From Candidatus Nanohaloarchaea archaeon (lineage in GTDB: Archaea; EX4484-52; GLR71): a stretch of DNA of 16,252 bases. The notes under the pieces are model-generated. The model saw only the letters and a program-made list of their open reading frames with translations. It made no database searches and was not told where the DNA came from. How positions within the stretch are numbered: position 1 is the stretch's first letter; each line of letters begins with the position of its first letter. Positions 7,217 through 14,121 of the stretch are shown here, in pieces. The stretch is from contig DAOVHT010000014.1 in NCBI GenBank assembly GCA_030671745.1, forward strand, positions 1 to 16,252, in the 5' to 3' direction. The position numbers and the translations under genes are program-made.

Positions 7217-7900
7217 ATGGTAAGGTTAAGTTATGTTATGGCGGCTGAAGAATTAGGCCTTAAAGAGAATGAGCTAAGAGACATTGTAACAGATTACAAT
7301 GCAAACCTTGAAGTGAATGGTACATTAACAAAAGAGACCAAGATGTCTCTTAATAAGTTATATACTACTCTTATGGGTGATACTCAATTCTTAAAAGATA
7401 AAGAACTTTACGAAAAATCAGATACTCAAAGAATTGAAGATCCTGCAACAAATGCAGCAATAGACAAGATATTCGGACCAAACACACCTATGGGTAATAT
7501 TCTAGAACCGAAAGCATATACACCAAGAGAAATCGAATATGCTCACCCCGAAAGTCTTACTGCTGATGAAAAAACAGAATCTGATAAAATTAGAAATTCC
7601 CAAATCTCAGATGCTAAATCTGCAATTGAAGAAATTGACAATTATCATGGGACTGGCATAGTTTCTGCAAAATTACATAGTCTTGGCGCCGATATGACCT
7701 TATCTGCTCCAATTAAAGAAGTAGTACCTCTTGATATAATTTATGGCTTTATGGATAAAGTTGATAATTTATCAGATCGTGATGAAATAGTTGCAACTGT
7801 AAAGAAATTTACAGAAGCGAACATTAAACACAATCAGATAGTTCCTGAAACATATCAACATAAGATTGATATTCTTTTTGGATCTTTTCAAGAAAAATGA
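7217..7900 (+). CDS. hypothetical soluble protein (227 aa)
   Basis: Unrecognised. No membrane segment or signal peptide is seen. The first 50 residues (RLSYVMAAEELGLKENEL and onward) look like a small helical domain; the pattern is vaguely like IF2 N-terminal or helix-turn-helix modules, but this is weak. The middle is polar and proline-containing (PMGNILEPKAYTPREIEYAHPESL), and the C-terminus is helical. The ATG at 7217 is preferred over an in-frame GTG at 7208, because that GTG is part of a GTGAT Shine-Dalgarno-like site and the same layout occurs before the gene at 13304. It has its own promoter, so it is probably a separate unit from the operon upstream, and is followed by a poly-T region. 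Confidence 0.75.
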   Translation: MVRLSYVMAAEELGLKENELRDIVTDYNANLEVNGTLTKETKMSLNKLYTTLMGDTQFLKDKELYEKSDTQRIEDPATNAAIDKIFGPNTPMGNILEPKAYTPREIEYAHPESLTADEKTESDKIRNSQISDAKSAIEEIDNYHGTGIVSAKLHSLGADMTLSAPIKEVVPLDIIYGFMDKVDNLSDRDEIVATVKKFTEANIKHNQIVPETYQHKIDILFGSFQEK

Positions 7901-7937
7901 ATCTTTACGAAAAACTCTCAACAAAACAAGATTAAAA

Positions 7938-7986
7938 TCTTTTTTTCTTTTTTAATTACTTTCTCTTTTTGTATCTATTTTTTATT
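7938..7986 (+). terminator. poly-T terminator region
   Basis: Several T-tracts (seven Ts at 7940-7946, six at 7948-7953, more to 7986) begin about 40 bases after the stop of the 7217 gene. Archaeal termination at oligo-T needs no hairpin. The rest of the gap up to 8122 is AT-rich with no coding potential that I can support. Confidence 0.55.
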
Positions 7987-8122
7987 TATCTATTTATTTT
8001 CATCTAAGAATCAAACTATTTTAACTTATTAATCCAGAACCTAGTTCCTATCTGTTTTTCAACTTCCACATCGTTCAATTAATTCTTTATCAATCCTACT
8101 TATTGGTTTATCTCACATAAAC

Positions 8123-8131
8123 AGATATATA
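8123..8131 (+). promoter_or_regulatory. TATA box, leaderless promoter of the 8154 gene
   Basis: AGATATATA centred near 8127 lies 27 bases before the ATG at 8154; no Shine-Dalgarno precedes the ATG. This is the expected layout for a leaderless mRNA. Confidence 0.6.
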
Positions 8132-8153
8132 CCTTGAACAACCAATTACAGAC

Positions 8154-8894
8154 ATGGCTTTCACTATAGACTTTCTTCTCCAACGTCTTGAAGAGCAGGG
8201 CCTGTTCAACATAATCCTGCCACTGCTTCTAGTGTTTGCGTTAGTCTATGGTATTTTAGGCAAGATTGGTCTATTCAACAATGACAAGATAAATGCGATA
8301 ATAGCTTTTGTTATGGGTATGTATGTGACAGTATTCTCTGAATTCGCGCTCTTCCTCATAAACATAACGGCGGGTGGCATGACAGTACTTGTGGGTCTCT
8401 TATTTTTCCTAATGATAGTCGGGTTCGGCTCATCATTGTCAGGCGGAAGCTCGACATCAATATTATCGGACCACAAGGATGCGATGACAATAGTCCTCAT
8501 GCTTTTGGGTGGCATCATATTCGTCAACAGCGGCGGTCTTCTGATCATCGGCGGGTATGCAGTGCGTATAGGTCTTGCTGATGTGTTCCAATTGACAGGA
8601 CTATATGTCGCATTTGTAGTTGTAAAAAGTCTATTAGGGTTGGGAAACAGTAGTTATAATACTATTAAGAAATTAGAAGACCGTTATAGGCAGATAGTGC
8701 GACAAAGGGATGCTTTGGGTGATGATGGAGATACACATGAACTAGAACGTCTTAAAGCTGAACAAAAGAAAATAACAGATAAAATGACAAAAAAAGGTGT
8801 AGATCCGAAGCAGATAACTCGTATGGAAAGCGGGGATCCTATATTTAGGCGCAGATATGGTCGTTATGGCAGATACGGCTATGATGATTATTAA
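8154..8894 (+). CDS. multi-pass membrane protein with coiled-coil and Arg-Tyr-Gly tail, family member P5
   Basis: Unrecognised protein of 246 residues belonging to the same family as the proteins at 55-2232: GLFNIILPLLLVFALVYGIL then GKIGLF (residues 16-41) matches the GFYDILLP...YGLLTKVGPF core. About five helices follow (46-70, 76-95, 109-124, 127-142, 145-163). Residues 165-225 are charged and helical, as in the coiled-coil tails of the plus-operon proteins, so P5 links the two subgroups. The C-terminus ends RRRYGRYGRYGYDDY, a low-complexity Arg/Tyr/Gly tail. The start is fixed by a TATA box 27 bases upstream. It converges with the metalloprotease-like gene, with 29 bases between stops. 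The first 160 codons are less AT-rich than those of the 4240-7045 genes. Confidence 0.88.
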   Translation: MAFTIDFLLQRLEEQGLFNIILPLLLVFALVYGILGKIGLFNNDKINAIIAFVMGMYVTVFSEFALFLINITAGGMTVLVGLLFFLMIVGFGSSLSGGSSTSILSDHKDAMTIVLMLLGGIIFVNSGGLLIIGGYAVRIGLADVFQLTGLYVAFVVVKSLLGLGNSSYNTIKKLEDRYRQIVRQRDALGDDGDTHELERLKAEQKKITDKMTKKGVDPKQITRMESGDPIFRRRYGRYGRYGYDDY

Positions 8895-8923
8895 TTACGA
8901 TTTCAAATAATCTGGTTTGAGAA

Positions 8924-9595
8924 TCAATCAATAAACCTTTTTGATTTATAACTAACATTCTCAGAAGCATCCAGCATTGCATTGACAAGGTCTTTTATCG
9001 GTTCAACTGTCGCACCATACTGTTCTTTTAATAGTTTATATGTTTCTTTTGCAGTTTCAAAACCTTTATCTGCACCATTCTTGACCAGGTTATAGAATGA
9101 CACTGCATATTCTAATTTATCTTCTTTTTTTAATTCATCATATCCATTTCTCATTGATCTGTAAAGCTCAGCATCGACTTCACTGGCTTCAGAAATACGA
9201 TGTCCAATTTCATGATTCAATATTGAATCAATGACTTTATTTCCAACATACTTTGAATCACCCGAATAAGTCTCAGCTTTATCAATGCCGAATTCTTTAA
9301 GAAGTTCATTATCCTTAACATTATATACCGTCTTTATTGTATCTGTAACTTCATTATATATATCCTCTGGATTAAGGTACATCACCTTCTCATCTGTATC
9401 AATTTCAGCTGTTTTAACATTCTTATCAAATTCTACATCAATATTTCGGGTTATGGGGTTGTTATGATTTCTCATCCGTTGGACTTTATTATCTATTGTA
9501 GTAACTACATCTTTTTTATTCCACTTTTCGCCCAAAACCCCGACACTGACAAACCCTACACAGAACACTAAAAAAAGAAACACAATATCGATCAT
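8924..9595 (-). CDS. membrane-anchored putative zinc metalloprotease (HExxH)
   Basis: A 223-residue protein with an N-terminal anchor (MIDIVFLFLVFCVGFVSVG) and a soluble domain of about 195 residues. The motif NHEIGH (HExxH at about residues 128-132) is followed by EVDAE, where Glu139 or Glu143 is placed to act as third zinc ligand, as in gluzincin-type peptidases. I know no close family, so substrate is unknown. The ATG at 9595 is chosen because a TATA-like CATATATTAA sits about 28 bases upstream, after the ATPase stop codon. An in-frame TTG at 9649 would add 18 residues and overlap the ATPase gene by eight bases; it is possible if translation is coupled. Topology by positive residues suggests a small amino end and a domain that may face outward, uncertain. 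Confidence 0.75.
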   Translation of the reverse strand: MIDIVFLFLVFCVGFVSVGVLGEKWNKKDVVTTIDNKVQRMRNHNNPITRNIDVEFDKNVKTAEIDTDEKVMYLNPEDIYNEVTDTIKTVYNVKDNELLKEFGIDKAETYSGDSKYVGNKVIDSILNHEIGHRISEASEVDAELYRSMRNGYDELKKEDKLEYAVSFYNLVKNGADKGFETAKETYKLLKEQYGATVEPIKDLVNAMLDASENVSYKSKRFID

Positions 9596-9618
9596 GATAC
9601 TTATTGTATCTTCCAGAT

Positions 9619-9629
9619 TAATATATGTT
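9619..9629 (-). promoter_or_regulatory. TATA-like element before the metalloprotease gene
   Basis: On the minus strand CATATATTAAT lies in the gap between the ATPase stop (9642) and the ATG at 9595, with its centre 28-29 bases before the ATG. It argues for the shorter start. Confidence 0.4.
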
Positions 9630-9641
9630 TTAAGAAACTTA

Positions 9642-10913
9642 TCATTCAAGTATCCATAACCAAATCGGTTTTAATTCAATAGTCTTGTCACCAATCTTAA
9701 TTATCTCCTCTTGGTCCTCCGTGAGTATAAGTCCAGAATCAAGTCCATAAGTTTTCATTGCATCTAAAAGTCCTTGCAATTCTCCCATTTCATTATCTGA
9801 ACTGATTTCTTTTGTGACTTGTATCGCAGAAATTATCTTATTATTGTCTTTTATCACAAAGTCGCATTCATTTTTATCATGATGGTAATAAATCTCCTTT
9901 CCACGCCTGCGAAGCTCTATAAATATCATATTTTCAAGAAGTCTTCCTGAATTTTTTGAAAAGCTGAAACCTATTGTGGTTGCAAGACCTGTATCTATGC
10001 AATACATCTTTTTTGAGCTTAACATCTGTTTTTTAAATGAATCTGAATATTTATTCATTCCAAAAAACATGAAACTGTTCTCGAAATAATCAAGATAATT
10101 CTTTATGCTACTTATACTTTTAACTCCGCTTATTTCTTTTAATGTGTTGTATGAATATATCTTGCTTATATTGGATGCCAAGAAATTACCGATGATTTTC
10201 ATTTCCTTGACTTTTGTAATTGAATATCTTGCAATTATGTCTCTATAGAATATGTCGTTGTAATAGTCTTTTAGCAATTCTTTATTATTTTCGCGCAGGA
10301 CTTGCGGAAACCCACCCATATCGACATAATCATTGAATTTACGTTTAATCATTGTTTTTTTAATAGTTGTGAGCTTTGTACTCTCAAATGTTTCATTGTT
10401 TAGTTTAAGATATTCCTTAAAGCTAAAAGGGAACAATTCTAAAACTACATTTCGTCCAGTAAGCGATGTCGCAATTTCGGAACTCAAAAGTGTTGCATTA
10501 GAACCTGTCACAAATATTTTTATTCCTTTTTCATACATCCTGTTCAAGAATTTCTCCCAACCTAAAGAATTTTGTATCTCATCAAAGAAAAAGACAATAT
10601 TATTTTGTTCTGGATTGAATTCTTCAAGAAATATTGAATATATATTGTTGAAATCGTCTATTTTGAAATCTATAAATCGTTCATCATCAAAATTAAGATA
10701 CAATATATTGTTCTTATCTGTTTTTTTGATTAAATCTTCTTTAATTAAGTACATAAGGGTGGATTTTCCACATCGCCTTATACCTGTTATGACAACAATC
10801 TGCCGTGTTTCTATATATTTATTAAGTAGGATGTCTCTTTGTATTATCTCTTTTTTTTCAAAAAAATAATCTCTTTGATCGAGCATTATTTCTTTTAATT
10901 TACTTTTTAACAT
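9642..10913 (-). CDS. AAA family ATPase with DUF4143-type C-terminal domain
   Basis: A 423-residue ATPase of the AAA_14 plus DUF4143 architecture. Walker A is GIRRCGKST (residues 44-52), Walker B FFFDEIQ (108-114) and the sensor-1 region VTGSNATLL (about 135-143), followed by TGRNVVLELFPFSFKEYL, a signature of this family. The C-terminal part has the usual CIDTGL, LLENMIFIELRRRG and ECDF patterns of DUF4143, which resembles a nuclease-like fold but lacks proven activity. Length is typical. Members are common in archaea and bacteria, often spread horizontally, with functions mostly unknown. The ATG at 10913 is supported by a TATA box 25 bases upstream, giving a leaderless transcript; Met10 is an alternative. 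Upstream lie three 33-bp-spaced repeats that may regulate it. Confidence 0.93.
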   Translation of the reverse strand: MLKSKLKEIMLDQRDYFFEKKEIIQRDILLNKYIETRQIVVITGIRRCGKSTLMYLIKEDLIKKTDKNNILYLNFDDERFIDFKIDDFNNIYSIFLEEFNPEQNNIVFFFDEIQNSLGWEKFLNRMYEKGIKIFVTGSNATLLSSEIATSLTGRNVVLELFPFSFKEYLKLNNETFESTKLTTIKKTMIKRKFNDYVDMGGFPQVLRENNKELLKDYYNDIFYRDIIARYSITKVKEMKIIGNFLASNISKIYSYNTLKEISGVKSISSIKNYLDYFENSFMFFGMNKYSDSFKKQMLSSKKMYCIDTGLATTIGFSFSKNSGRLLENMIFIELRRRGKEIYYHHDKNECDFVIKDNNKIISAIQVTKEISSDNEMGELQGLLDAMKTYGLDSGLILTEDQEEIIKIGDKTIELKPIWLWILE

Positions 10914-10932
10914 ACTAATATCTGGTTGTTGA

Positions 10933-10949
10933 TTTATATAAACCTTTCG
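10933..10949 (-). promoter_or_regulatory. TATA box and BRE of the ATPase gene
   Basis: On the minus strand CGAAAGG is followed by TTTATATAAA (10942-10933), a near-consensus archaeal BRE and TATA pair, 25 bases before the ATG at 10913. The BRE is inside the first of three repeats. Confidence 0.7.
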
Positions 10950-11038
10950 TTTGAAAAGAATGATTTAGTATAAAACCTTTCTCTCCCAAAGAAGGATTCA
11001 TCTCAAAACCTTTCGTTCAAAAAGAACAAGCTCTAACT
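10940..11038. repeat. three degenerate 33-bp-spaced repeats (AAACCTTTC-N6-AAAGAA)
   Basis: Repeat units begin at 10940, 10973 and 11006, exactly 33 bases apart. Each contains AAACCTTTC, six variable bases and AAAGAA, so each carries the inverted repeat CTTT-N7-AAAG (10944-10958, 10977-10991, 11010-11024). The remaining bases of each unit are not conserved. The spacing is close to three helical turns, as for operators bound on one face of the DNA. The third unit also contains GTTC-AAAAA-GAAC at 11015-11027 and touches the end of the DUF357-type gene, so it may also aid termination there. Confidence 0.6.
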
Positions 11039-11281
11039 CTTTTTGACAAGAACGCCGATATCAGTCCCAATCTCCAACCATGCCCATGCCCAGACGATGG
11101 CCTCAAATGCGCGAACCATGTCACCCTCATCAATAAAATGCTGTGTGTCGGATATGTATGCCTTGATATTGACTAAGAACTCTTCACCTTTCTTGCCGAC
11201 CGAATTAACTTCGGAAACCGCAACTTTGCACTTGTCGGTCCACTTGGATGTCTCACTCTTCAGCTGTTCATCAACACTCAT
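11033..11281 (-). CDS. DUF357-type small archaeal protein
   Basis: An 82-residue helical protein. The C-terminal half, YISDTQHFIDEGDMVRAFEA then IVWAWAWLEIGTDIG, matches the DUF357 pattern: a helix with a Phe and Gly-Asp turn followed by an Ala-rich helix ending in W-L-E/D-x-G. DUF357 proteins are small, archaeal and of unknown function. The ATG at 11281 lies nine bases after the stop of the small membrane protein gene, so the two are probably co-transcribed; GTGGAT upstream is a poor Shine-Dalgarno. No membrane segment is seen. Family assignment is from memory of the pattern and is good but not certain. Confidence 0.82.
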   Translation of the reverse strand: MSVDEQLKSETSKWTDKCKVAVSEVNSVGKKGEEFLVNIKAYISDTQHFIDEGDMVRAFEAIVWAWAWLEIGTDIGVLVKKS

Positions 11282-11290
11282 AGAAATCCA

Positions 11291-11539
11291 CTACTTTTTC
11301 TTGATTTTAGAAAGAATCTTCTTTTTCTTTTGCATTTTAGTTCTGTTCATTTTATTCTTACCAGAAACCGAGACTTTCCTGTCTATATCATCCTCTTCAT
11401 TTTTGATGATGCTCAGGATGTAGGTAATCTTCTCTTCAAGAGAAAGTATCCTGCGCATACCAAGTACGATGCCGATAAGCATCACAATTACAACTGAAAT
11501 AAGGTATATGTTGATGTCAATTCCCATAAGCGACCACAT
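11291..11539 (-). CDS. small membrane protein with a basic tail (82 aa)
   Basis: Unrecognised. One hydrophobic helix (about residues 8-28, INIYLISVVIVMLIGIVLG) is followed by MRR, a short acidic amphipathic stretch with NEEDDID, and a strongly basic C-terminal 25 residues (many Lys, ending KKILSKIKKK). The basic half probably faces the cytoplasm and could touch nucleic acid or acidic lipid; that is inference. The ATG at 11539 is set by a TATA element centred 26 bases upstream (11559-11571), just beyond the dphB stop; Met5 (11527) is an alternative. It is the first gene of a two-gene unit with the DUF357-type protein. Confidence 0.75.
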   Translation of the reverse strand: MWSLMGIDINIYLISVVIVMLIGIVLGMRRILSLEEKITYILSIIKNEEDDIDRKVSVSGKNKMNRTKMQKKKKILSKIKKK

Positions 11540-11558
11540 TCTAATTTATCTTAAGGTT

Positions 11559-11571
11559 AATATATATTTAT
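11559..11571 (-). promoter_or_regulatory. TATA box of the small membrane protein / DUF357 unit
   Basis: On the minus strand TAAATATATATTA centred near 11565, 26 bases before the ATG at 11539 and only three bases beyond the dphB stop codon. This fits a leaderless transcript. Confidence 0.6.
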
Positions 11572-11573
11572 CT

Positions 11574-12308
11574 TTATCTCGATATGTTCTCAAGAAATTC
11601 CTCTTCTGAAAAGCTAAGTTTGGAAGGGATTATGATGCAATGCGGATGACCGCCGAAATCAACATCTTTCAGTTCCTTTAAAGTTCCATACCCTATCTTG
11701 CTTTTCTTGCCTAGGTGCGCACACACGACAATCTTCGTTTCTTGTAACAGTATTTTTGAACCCTTCTTATCTTCAAGCTCACCTAGCACAGAGATTGCAT
11801 CATTCGCGCTCATGCCGATATCCAGAAGAAGAAGTGTATGTGCTCCCGACTGCAGATTATCGTAGATATTGTCATAGGGTGATGTCGGGAAATAATTGTC
11901 CTGCGGTTTTGGCAGGCTCACGACCTTGCCGAACTTGTAGAGTGACAGGCCGCATTCAGCGATTGCAGTAAATATTGATGATGAATGGATTATCTTGACA
12001 TCGATCCCTTTCGCGCGAGCGTCAAGTATGAGTCCTGTATGCGTGGTCGCCGACAACGGATCACCGCCTACAAGAAGCACAGTATCTTTATTGAGCGCAG
12101 ACTCAATAATCTTACCGCTCTCCTCAACTCCACTTCTGTCAAGGACTTCAATCTTATTATCAATTATCGTCTCAAGATTGGCGATATCAATCACGAGCGG
12201 GCACGTATAGAGCTCGATATAGACTTTTTTCGCGCTCTTGCACGCTTCAATCCCTCGCAATGAGATATCTTTCTCATCGCCGATACCAAGACCTATCAAG
12301 TATAACAT
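11574..12308 (-). CDS. dphB: diphthine synthase
   Basis: Dph5/DphB, the S-adenosylmethionine-dependent methyltransferase that methylates the amino-carboxypropyl histidine of elongation factor aEF2 in diphthamide synthesis. The 244 residues fit the family length. Seen are the N-terminal MLYLIGLGIGDEKDISLRG, the VLLVGGDPLSATTHTGL segment (residues 77-93) of the SAM site, IIHSSSIFTAIAECGLSLYKFGK (107-129), PTSPYDNI, HTLLLLDI and the C-terminal GHPHCIIIP-SKL. The usual PGKLH is PSKLS here, a mild change. The start at 12308 is chosen because homologs begin at MLYL and a TATA box lies 26 bases upstream; an in-frame ATG at 12347 would add 13 residues and overlap the preceding gene. Its promoter sits on the stop codon of that gene. 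Confidence 0.96.
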   Translation of the reverse strand: MLYLIGLGIGDEKDISLRGIEACKSAKKVYIELYTCPLVIDIANLETIIDNKIEVLDRSGVEESGKIIESALNKDTVLLVGGDPLSATTHTGLILDARAKGIDVKIIHSSSIFTAIAECGLSLYKFGKVVSLPKPQDNYFPTSPYDNIYDNLQSGAHTLLLLDIGMSANDAISVLGELEDKKGSKILLQETKIVVCAHLGKKSKIGYGTLKELKDVDFGGHPHCIIIPSKLSFSEEEFLENISR

Positions 12309-12328
12309 AATCAATAATTCAAAGAAGA

Positions 12329-12338
12329 GTTTTTTAAG
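12329..12338 (-). promoter_or_regulatory. TATA box of dphB
   Basis: On the minus strand CTTAAAAAAC, centred 26 bases before the dphB ATG at 12308. It includes the TAA stop codon (12336-12334) of the upstream gene. Confidence 0.55.
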
Positions 12339-12894
12339 TTTTATCATTTAAATGAAAAAATTCAGTTTCTTTTATCGTTCGTATTGCTTTTTGTATTGTT
12401 TCATCCTCTGTGAATTTATGATAATAATATTGGGATCTGTATGCCCTACGTTCTTTTGAAATAGATGTTAACTGTGAGACTCTTACCGATTTGTGTGCGC
12501 CAGAAAACGTTTGATATTTATTATAGTATAATATTATAAAATCAAAAAGAACTTTGTCTCCATTTATTTCATAAACTATGTTTTTATTTATCACATATTT
12601 AACAGTTTCATCATCGAGATTGATTATGCCTTCACGACCGTTGCATATTATTGAATATTCCTCGTTTAAATTAATCGTACCTGAATGATCTCTAAGTTTA
12701 TCAATGACTGTGGCAGAAATTCGTGTGAGGTCATTATCGATTTCAATCTTTTTGATTTTTATGTCTGGTTTTGTTTTTGGAGTTATAGTATCTGACTCAG
12801 AAATAGTTTCTTGCGCAGTATCTGTAATATCTACATCATATTCTTCGGCGAGACTGTCCAGAATACCTTTCAGTGTAACTTTTTGAGAAGTCAT
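12334..12894 (-). CDS. hypothetical protein (186 aa)
   Basis: Unrecognised soluble-looking protein. The N-terminal 50 residues are polar with many Thr, Ser and Asp (linker-like after a short helix, LKGILDSLAEEYDVDI). The C-terminal 100 residues are richer in Tyr, Ile and Arg (KVLFDFIILYYNKYQTF, RRAYRSQYYYHKF) and could be a folded alpha/beta domain. No membrane helix is clear. The ATG at 12894 is preferred: it lies two bases after the upstream stop, whereas an in-frame TTG at 12909 would overlap that gene by 13 bases. It is likely co-transcribed with the gene at 12897-13304, and its stop codon lies in the dphB TATA box. Confidence 0.72.
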   Translation of the reverse strand: MTSQKVTLKGILDSLAEEYDVDITDTAQETISESDTITPKTKPDIKIKKIEIDNDLTRISATVIDKLRDHSGTINLNEEYSIICNGREGIINLDDETVKYVINKNIVYEINGDKVLFDFIILYYNKYQTFSGAHKSVRVSQLTSISKERRAYRSQYYYHKFTEDETIQKAIRTIKETEFFHLNDKT

Positions 12895-12896
12895 TA

Positions 12897-13304
12897 TTAT
12901 TGAATCCAATCGATTTCATCTGATAAACTTTTCTTAGGATTATATGTTTTTTTTGTTTCATATGCATTGAATTTATCAACTATTTTATTAATATTTGGAT
13001 CATCTGTATGTCCTACATATTGGTCGCCGATTCGCGTTAGAAATATAGCATCTGCCATTGATTTGTCACTTTCTCCAATAAGTAATTTATTATTACCTAT
13101 CTTTGAGATTGTGTATGTATGTGTTTCTCCATTTATATCTAAATTTTGAGTGTTGGATTCATTTGATTTTAGTTCATCAATTTTGTGTGTCGATATAGAA
13201 ATATCATACACTTCTTCTTTTTTATCAACAAGATTCCCAATACTAATCGTAGCGAGCACCACACTGCCCATACCTAAAACAATTGCAAATAGAAATTCAA
13301 TCAT
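12897..13304 (-). CDS. hypothetical single-anchor membrane protein (135 aa)
   Basis: Unrecognised. One N-terminal hydrophobic helix (MIEFLFAIVLGMGSVVLATI) is followed by a polar domain of about 110 residues with beta-strand character (THTYTISKIGNNKLLIG, RIGDQYVGHTD). The plan, a short anchor plus small soluble domain, resembles that of the metalloprotease-like protein at 8924-9595, but no HExxH is present. ATG 13304 has GTGAT four to five bases upstream; the in-frame GTG at 13313 is not that site but is close to the predicted transcript start (TATA 13338-13347). It is followed two bases later by the next start and is probably co-transcribed. Confidence 0.74.
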   Translation of the reverse strand: MIEFLFAIVLGMGSVVLATISIGNLVDKKEEVYDISISTHKIDELKSNESNTQNLDINGETHTYTISKIGNNKLLIGESDKSMADAIFLTRIGDQYVGHTDDPNINKIVDKFNAYETKKTYNPKKSLSDEIDWIQ

Positions 13305-13337
13305 AAATATCACTTAATATTAATTTTATCATCGCGC

Positions 13338-13347
13338 ATTTATATCT
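13338..13347 (-). promoter_or_regulatory. TATA box of the 13304 gene
   Basis: On the minus strand AGATATAAAT, predicted start near 13316, leaving a leader of about 12 bases that includes GTGAT before the ATG at 13304. Confidence 0.5.
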
Positions 13348-13354
13348 TTTATCT

Positions 13355-14101
13355 TTAACTTGCCTTTTGTGACAAGAAAGCATCTACTGATCCTGAGACA
13401 GTTCTTTCTTTGATAATTTTTTTATCTTTAAACATAGTGCTGATTATTTTTAATATTGCTGTGTTGTCTACTGGTATTTTTACAAATCCATCGTCATCTG
13501 GAGAATATGTTCGTTTAGATGTATAATTCACGCAAGGGGTAGGTATGATATCATTTCGATTGATTCCATTTCTGACAGCTGATACAAGATTCTCTCGAGG
13601 AATACCTAAATCTTCCTCGTAATGTTTGAGGTCCTTACCTATTTTTTCATTAAGCTTTTTTGTTATGAACTCTTGGTATTTCTCATCCTTGGCAATGATT
13701 TTATGGTAATCATAATTATCAGCAATAGCCAAGACGTGATTGTCAGTTGCTTCGGTTTCTCTCATTAGCAGATTATCAACAATCTCAATATAGTTTTCAT
13801 AGATCATATCTTTGATCTCATCAAAAATCATTTTCCCAAAATCAGCAGTATACTGAATTGTGATACCTTTTTCATTTGCTACTGCTGTAATCTTAACAGG
13901 AACCTCTGGTATGGGTTGTTTTCCTTCTAAATATTTATCAACCTGAAATTCGATAGGATGTTCTTGTTCAGAAGGTTTTCCATCCAAATCATGTTCTGAC
14001 AAATATTCTGCGGGGAGATAAGTCATGCCATTATATCTGAATATTCCGTCTTCATCTTTTTGATTCAGTATCCATTTTAACATCATATAAATAGAATCCA
14101 T
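13355..14101 (-). CDS. hypothetical soluble protein (248 aa)
   Basis: Unrecognised. No signal peptide or membrane helix is evident. The N-terminus begins MDSIYMMLKWILNQKDEDG, followed by mixed alpha/beta sequence (EVPVKITAVANEKGITIQYT), a helical centre (DEIKDMIYENYIEIVDNLL) and charged C-terminal half with a single Cys (PTPCVNYTS). No catalytic motif is apparent. The ATG at 14101 is placed about 26 bases from the centre of a symmetric TATA element shared with the divergent trm5, so the transcript is probably leaderless. Whether it forms a unit with the next two genes is unclear, since the gene at 13304 has its own TATA box. Confidence 0.78.
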   Translation of the reverse strand: MDSIYMMLKWILNQKDEDGIFRYNGMTYLPAEYLSEHDLDGKPSEQEHPIEFQVDKYLEGKQPIPEVPVKITAVANEKGITIQYTADFGKMIFDEIKDMIYENYIEIVDNLLMRETEATDNHVLAIADNYDYHKIIAKDEKYQEFITKKLNEKIGKDLKHYEEDLGIPRENLVSAVRNGINRNDIIPTPCVNYTSKRTYSPDDDGFVKIPVDNTAILKIISTMFKDKKIIKERTVSGSVDAFLSQKAS

Positions 14102-14121
14102 ACTATATATTACACTTAATC

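Noticed and set aside
9596..9649. TTG start at 9649 for the metalloprotease-like gene
   Set aside because: There is no Shine-Dalgarno, while a TATA-like element downstream of the ATPase stop fits the ATG at 9595. Translational coupling at TTG remains possible.
10333..10869. 178-codon open frame on the plus strand
   Set aside because: It lies wholly opposite the well-supported ATPase gene; the sequence is a low-complexity shadow with no promoter or Shine-Dalgarno.
10940..11038. CRISPR array
   Set aside because: Only three degenerate units with about 15 conserved positions and no distinct constant spacer lengths of CRISPR type; no cas genes are nearby.
12309..12347. ATG at 12347 as dphB start
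   Set aside because: Family members begin at the MLYL motif and the TATA box sits between the two candidate starts, so the longer form would not be on the transcript.
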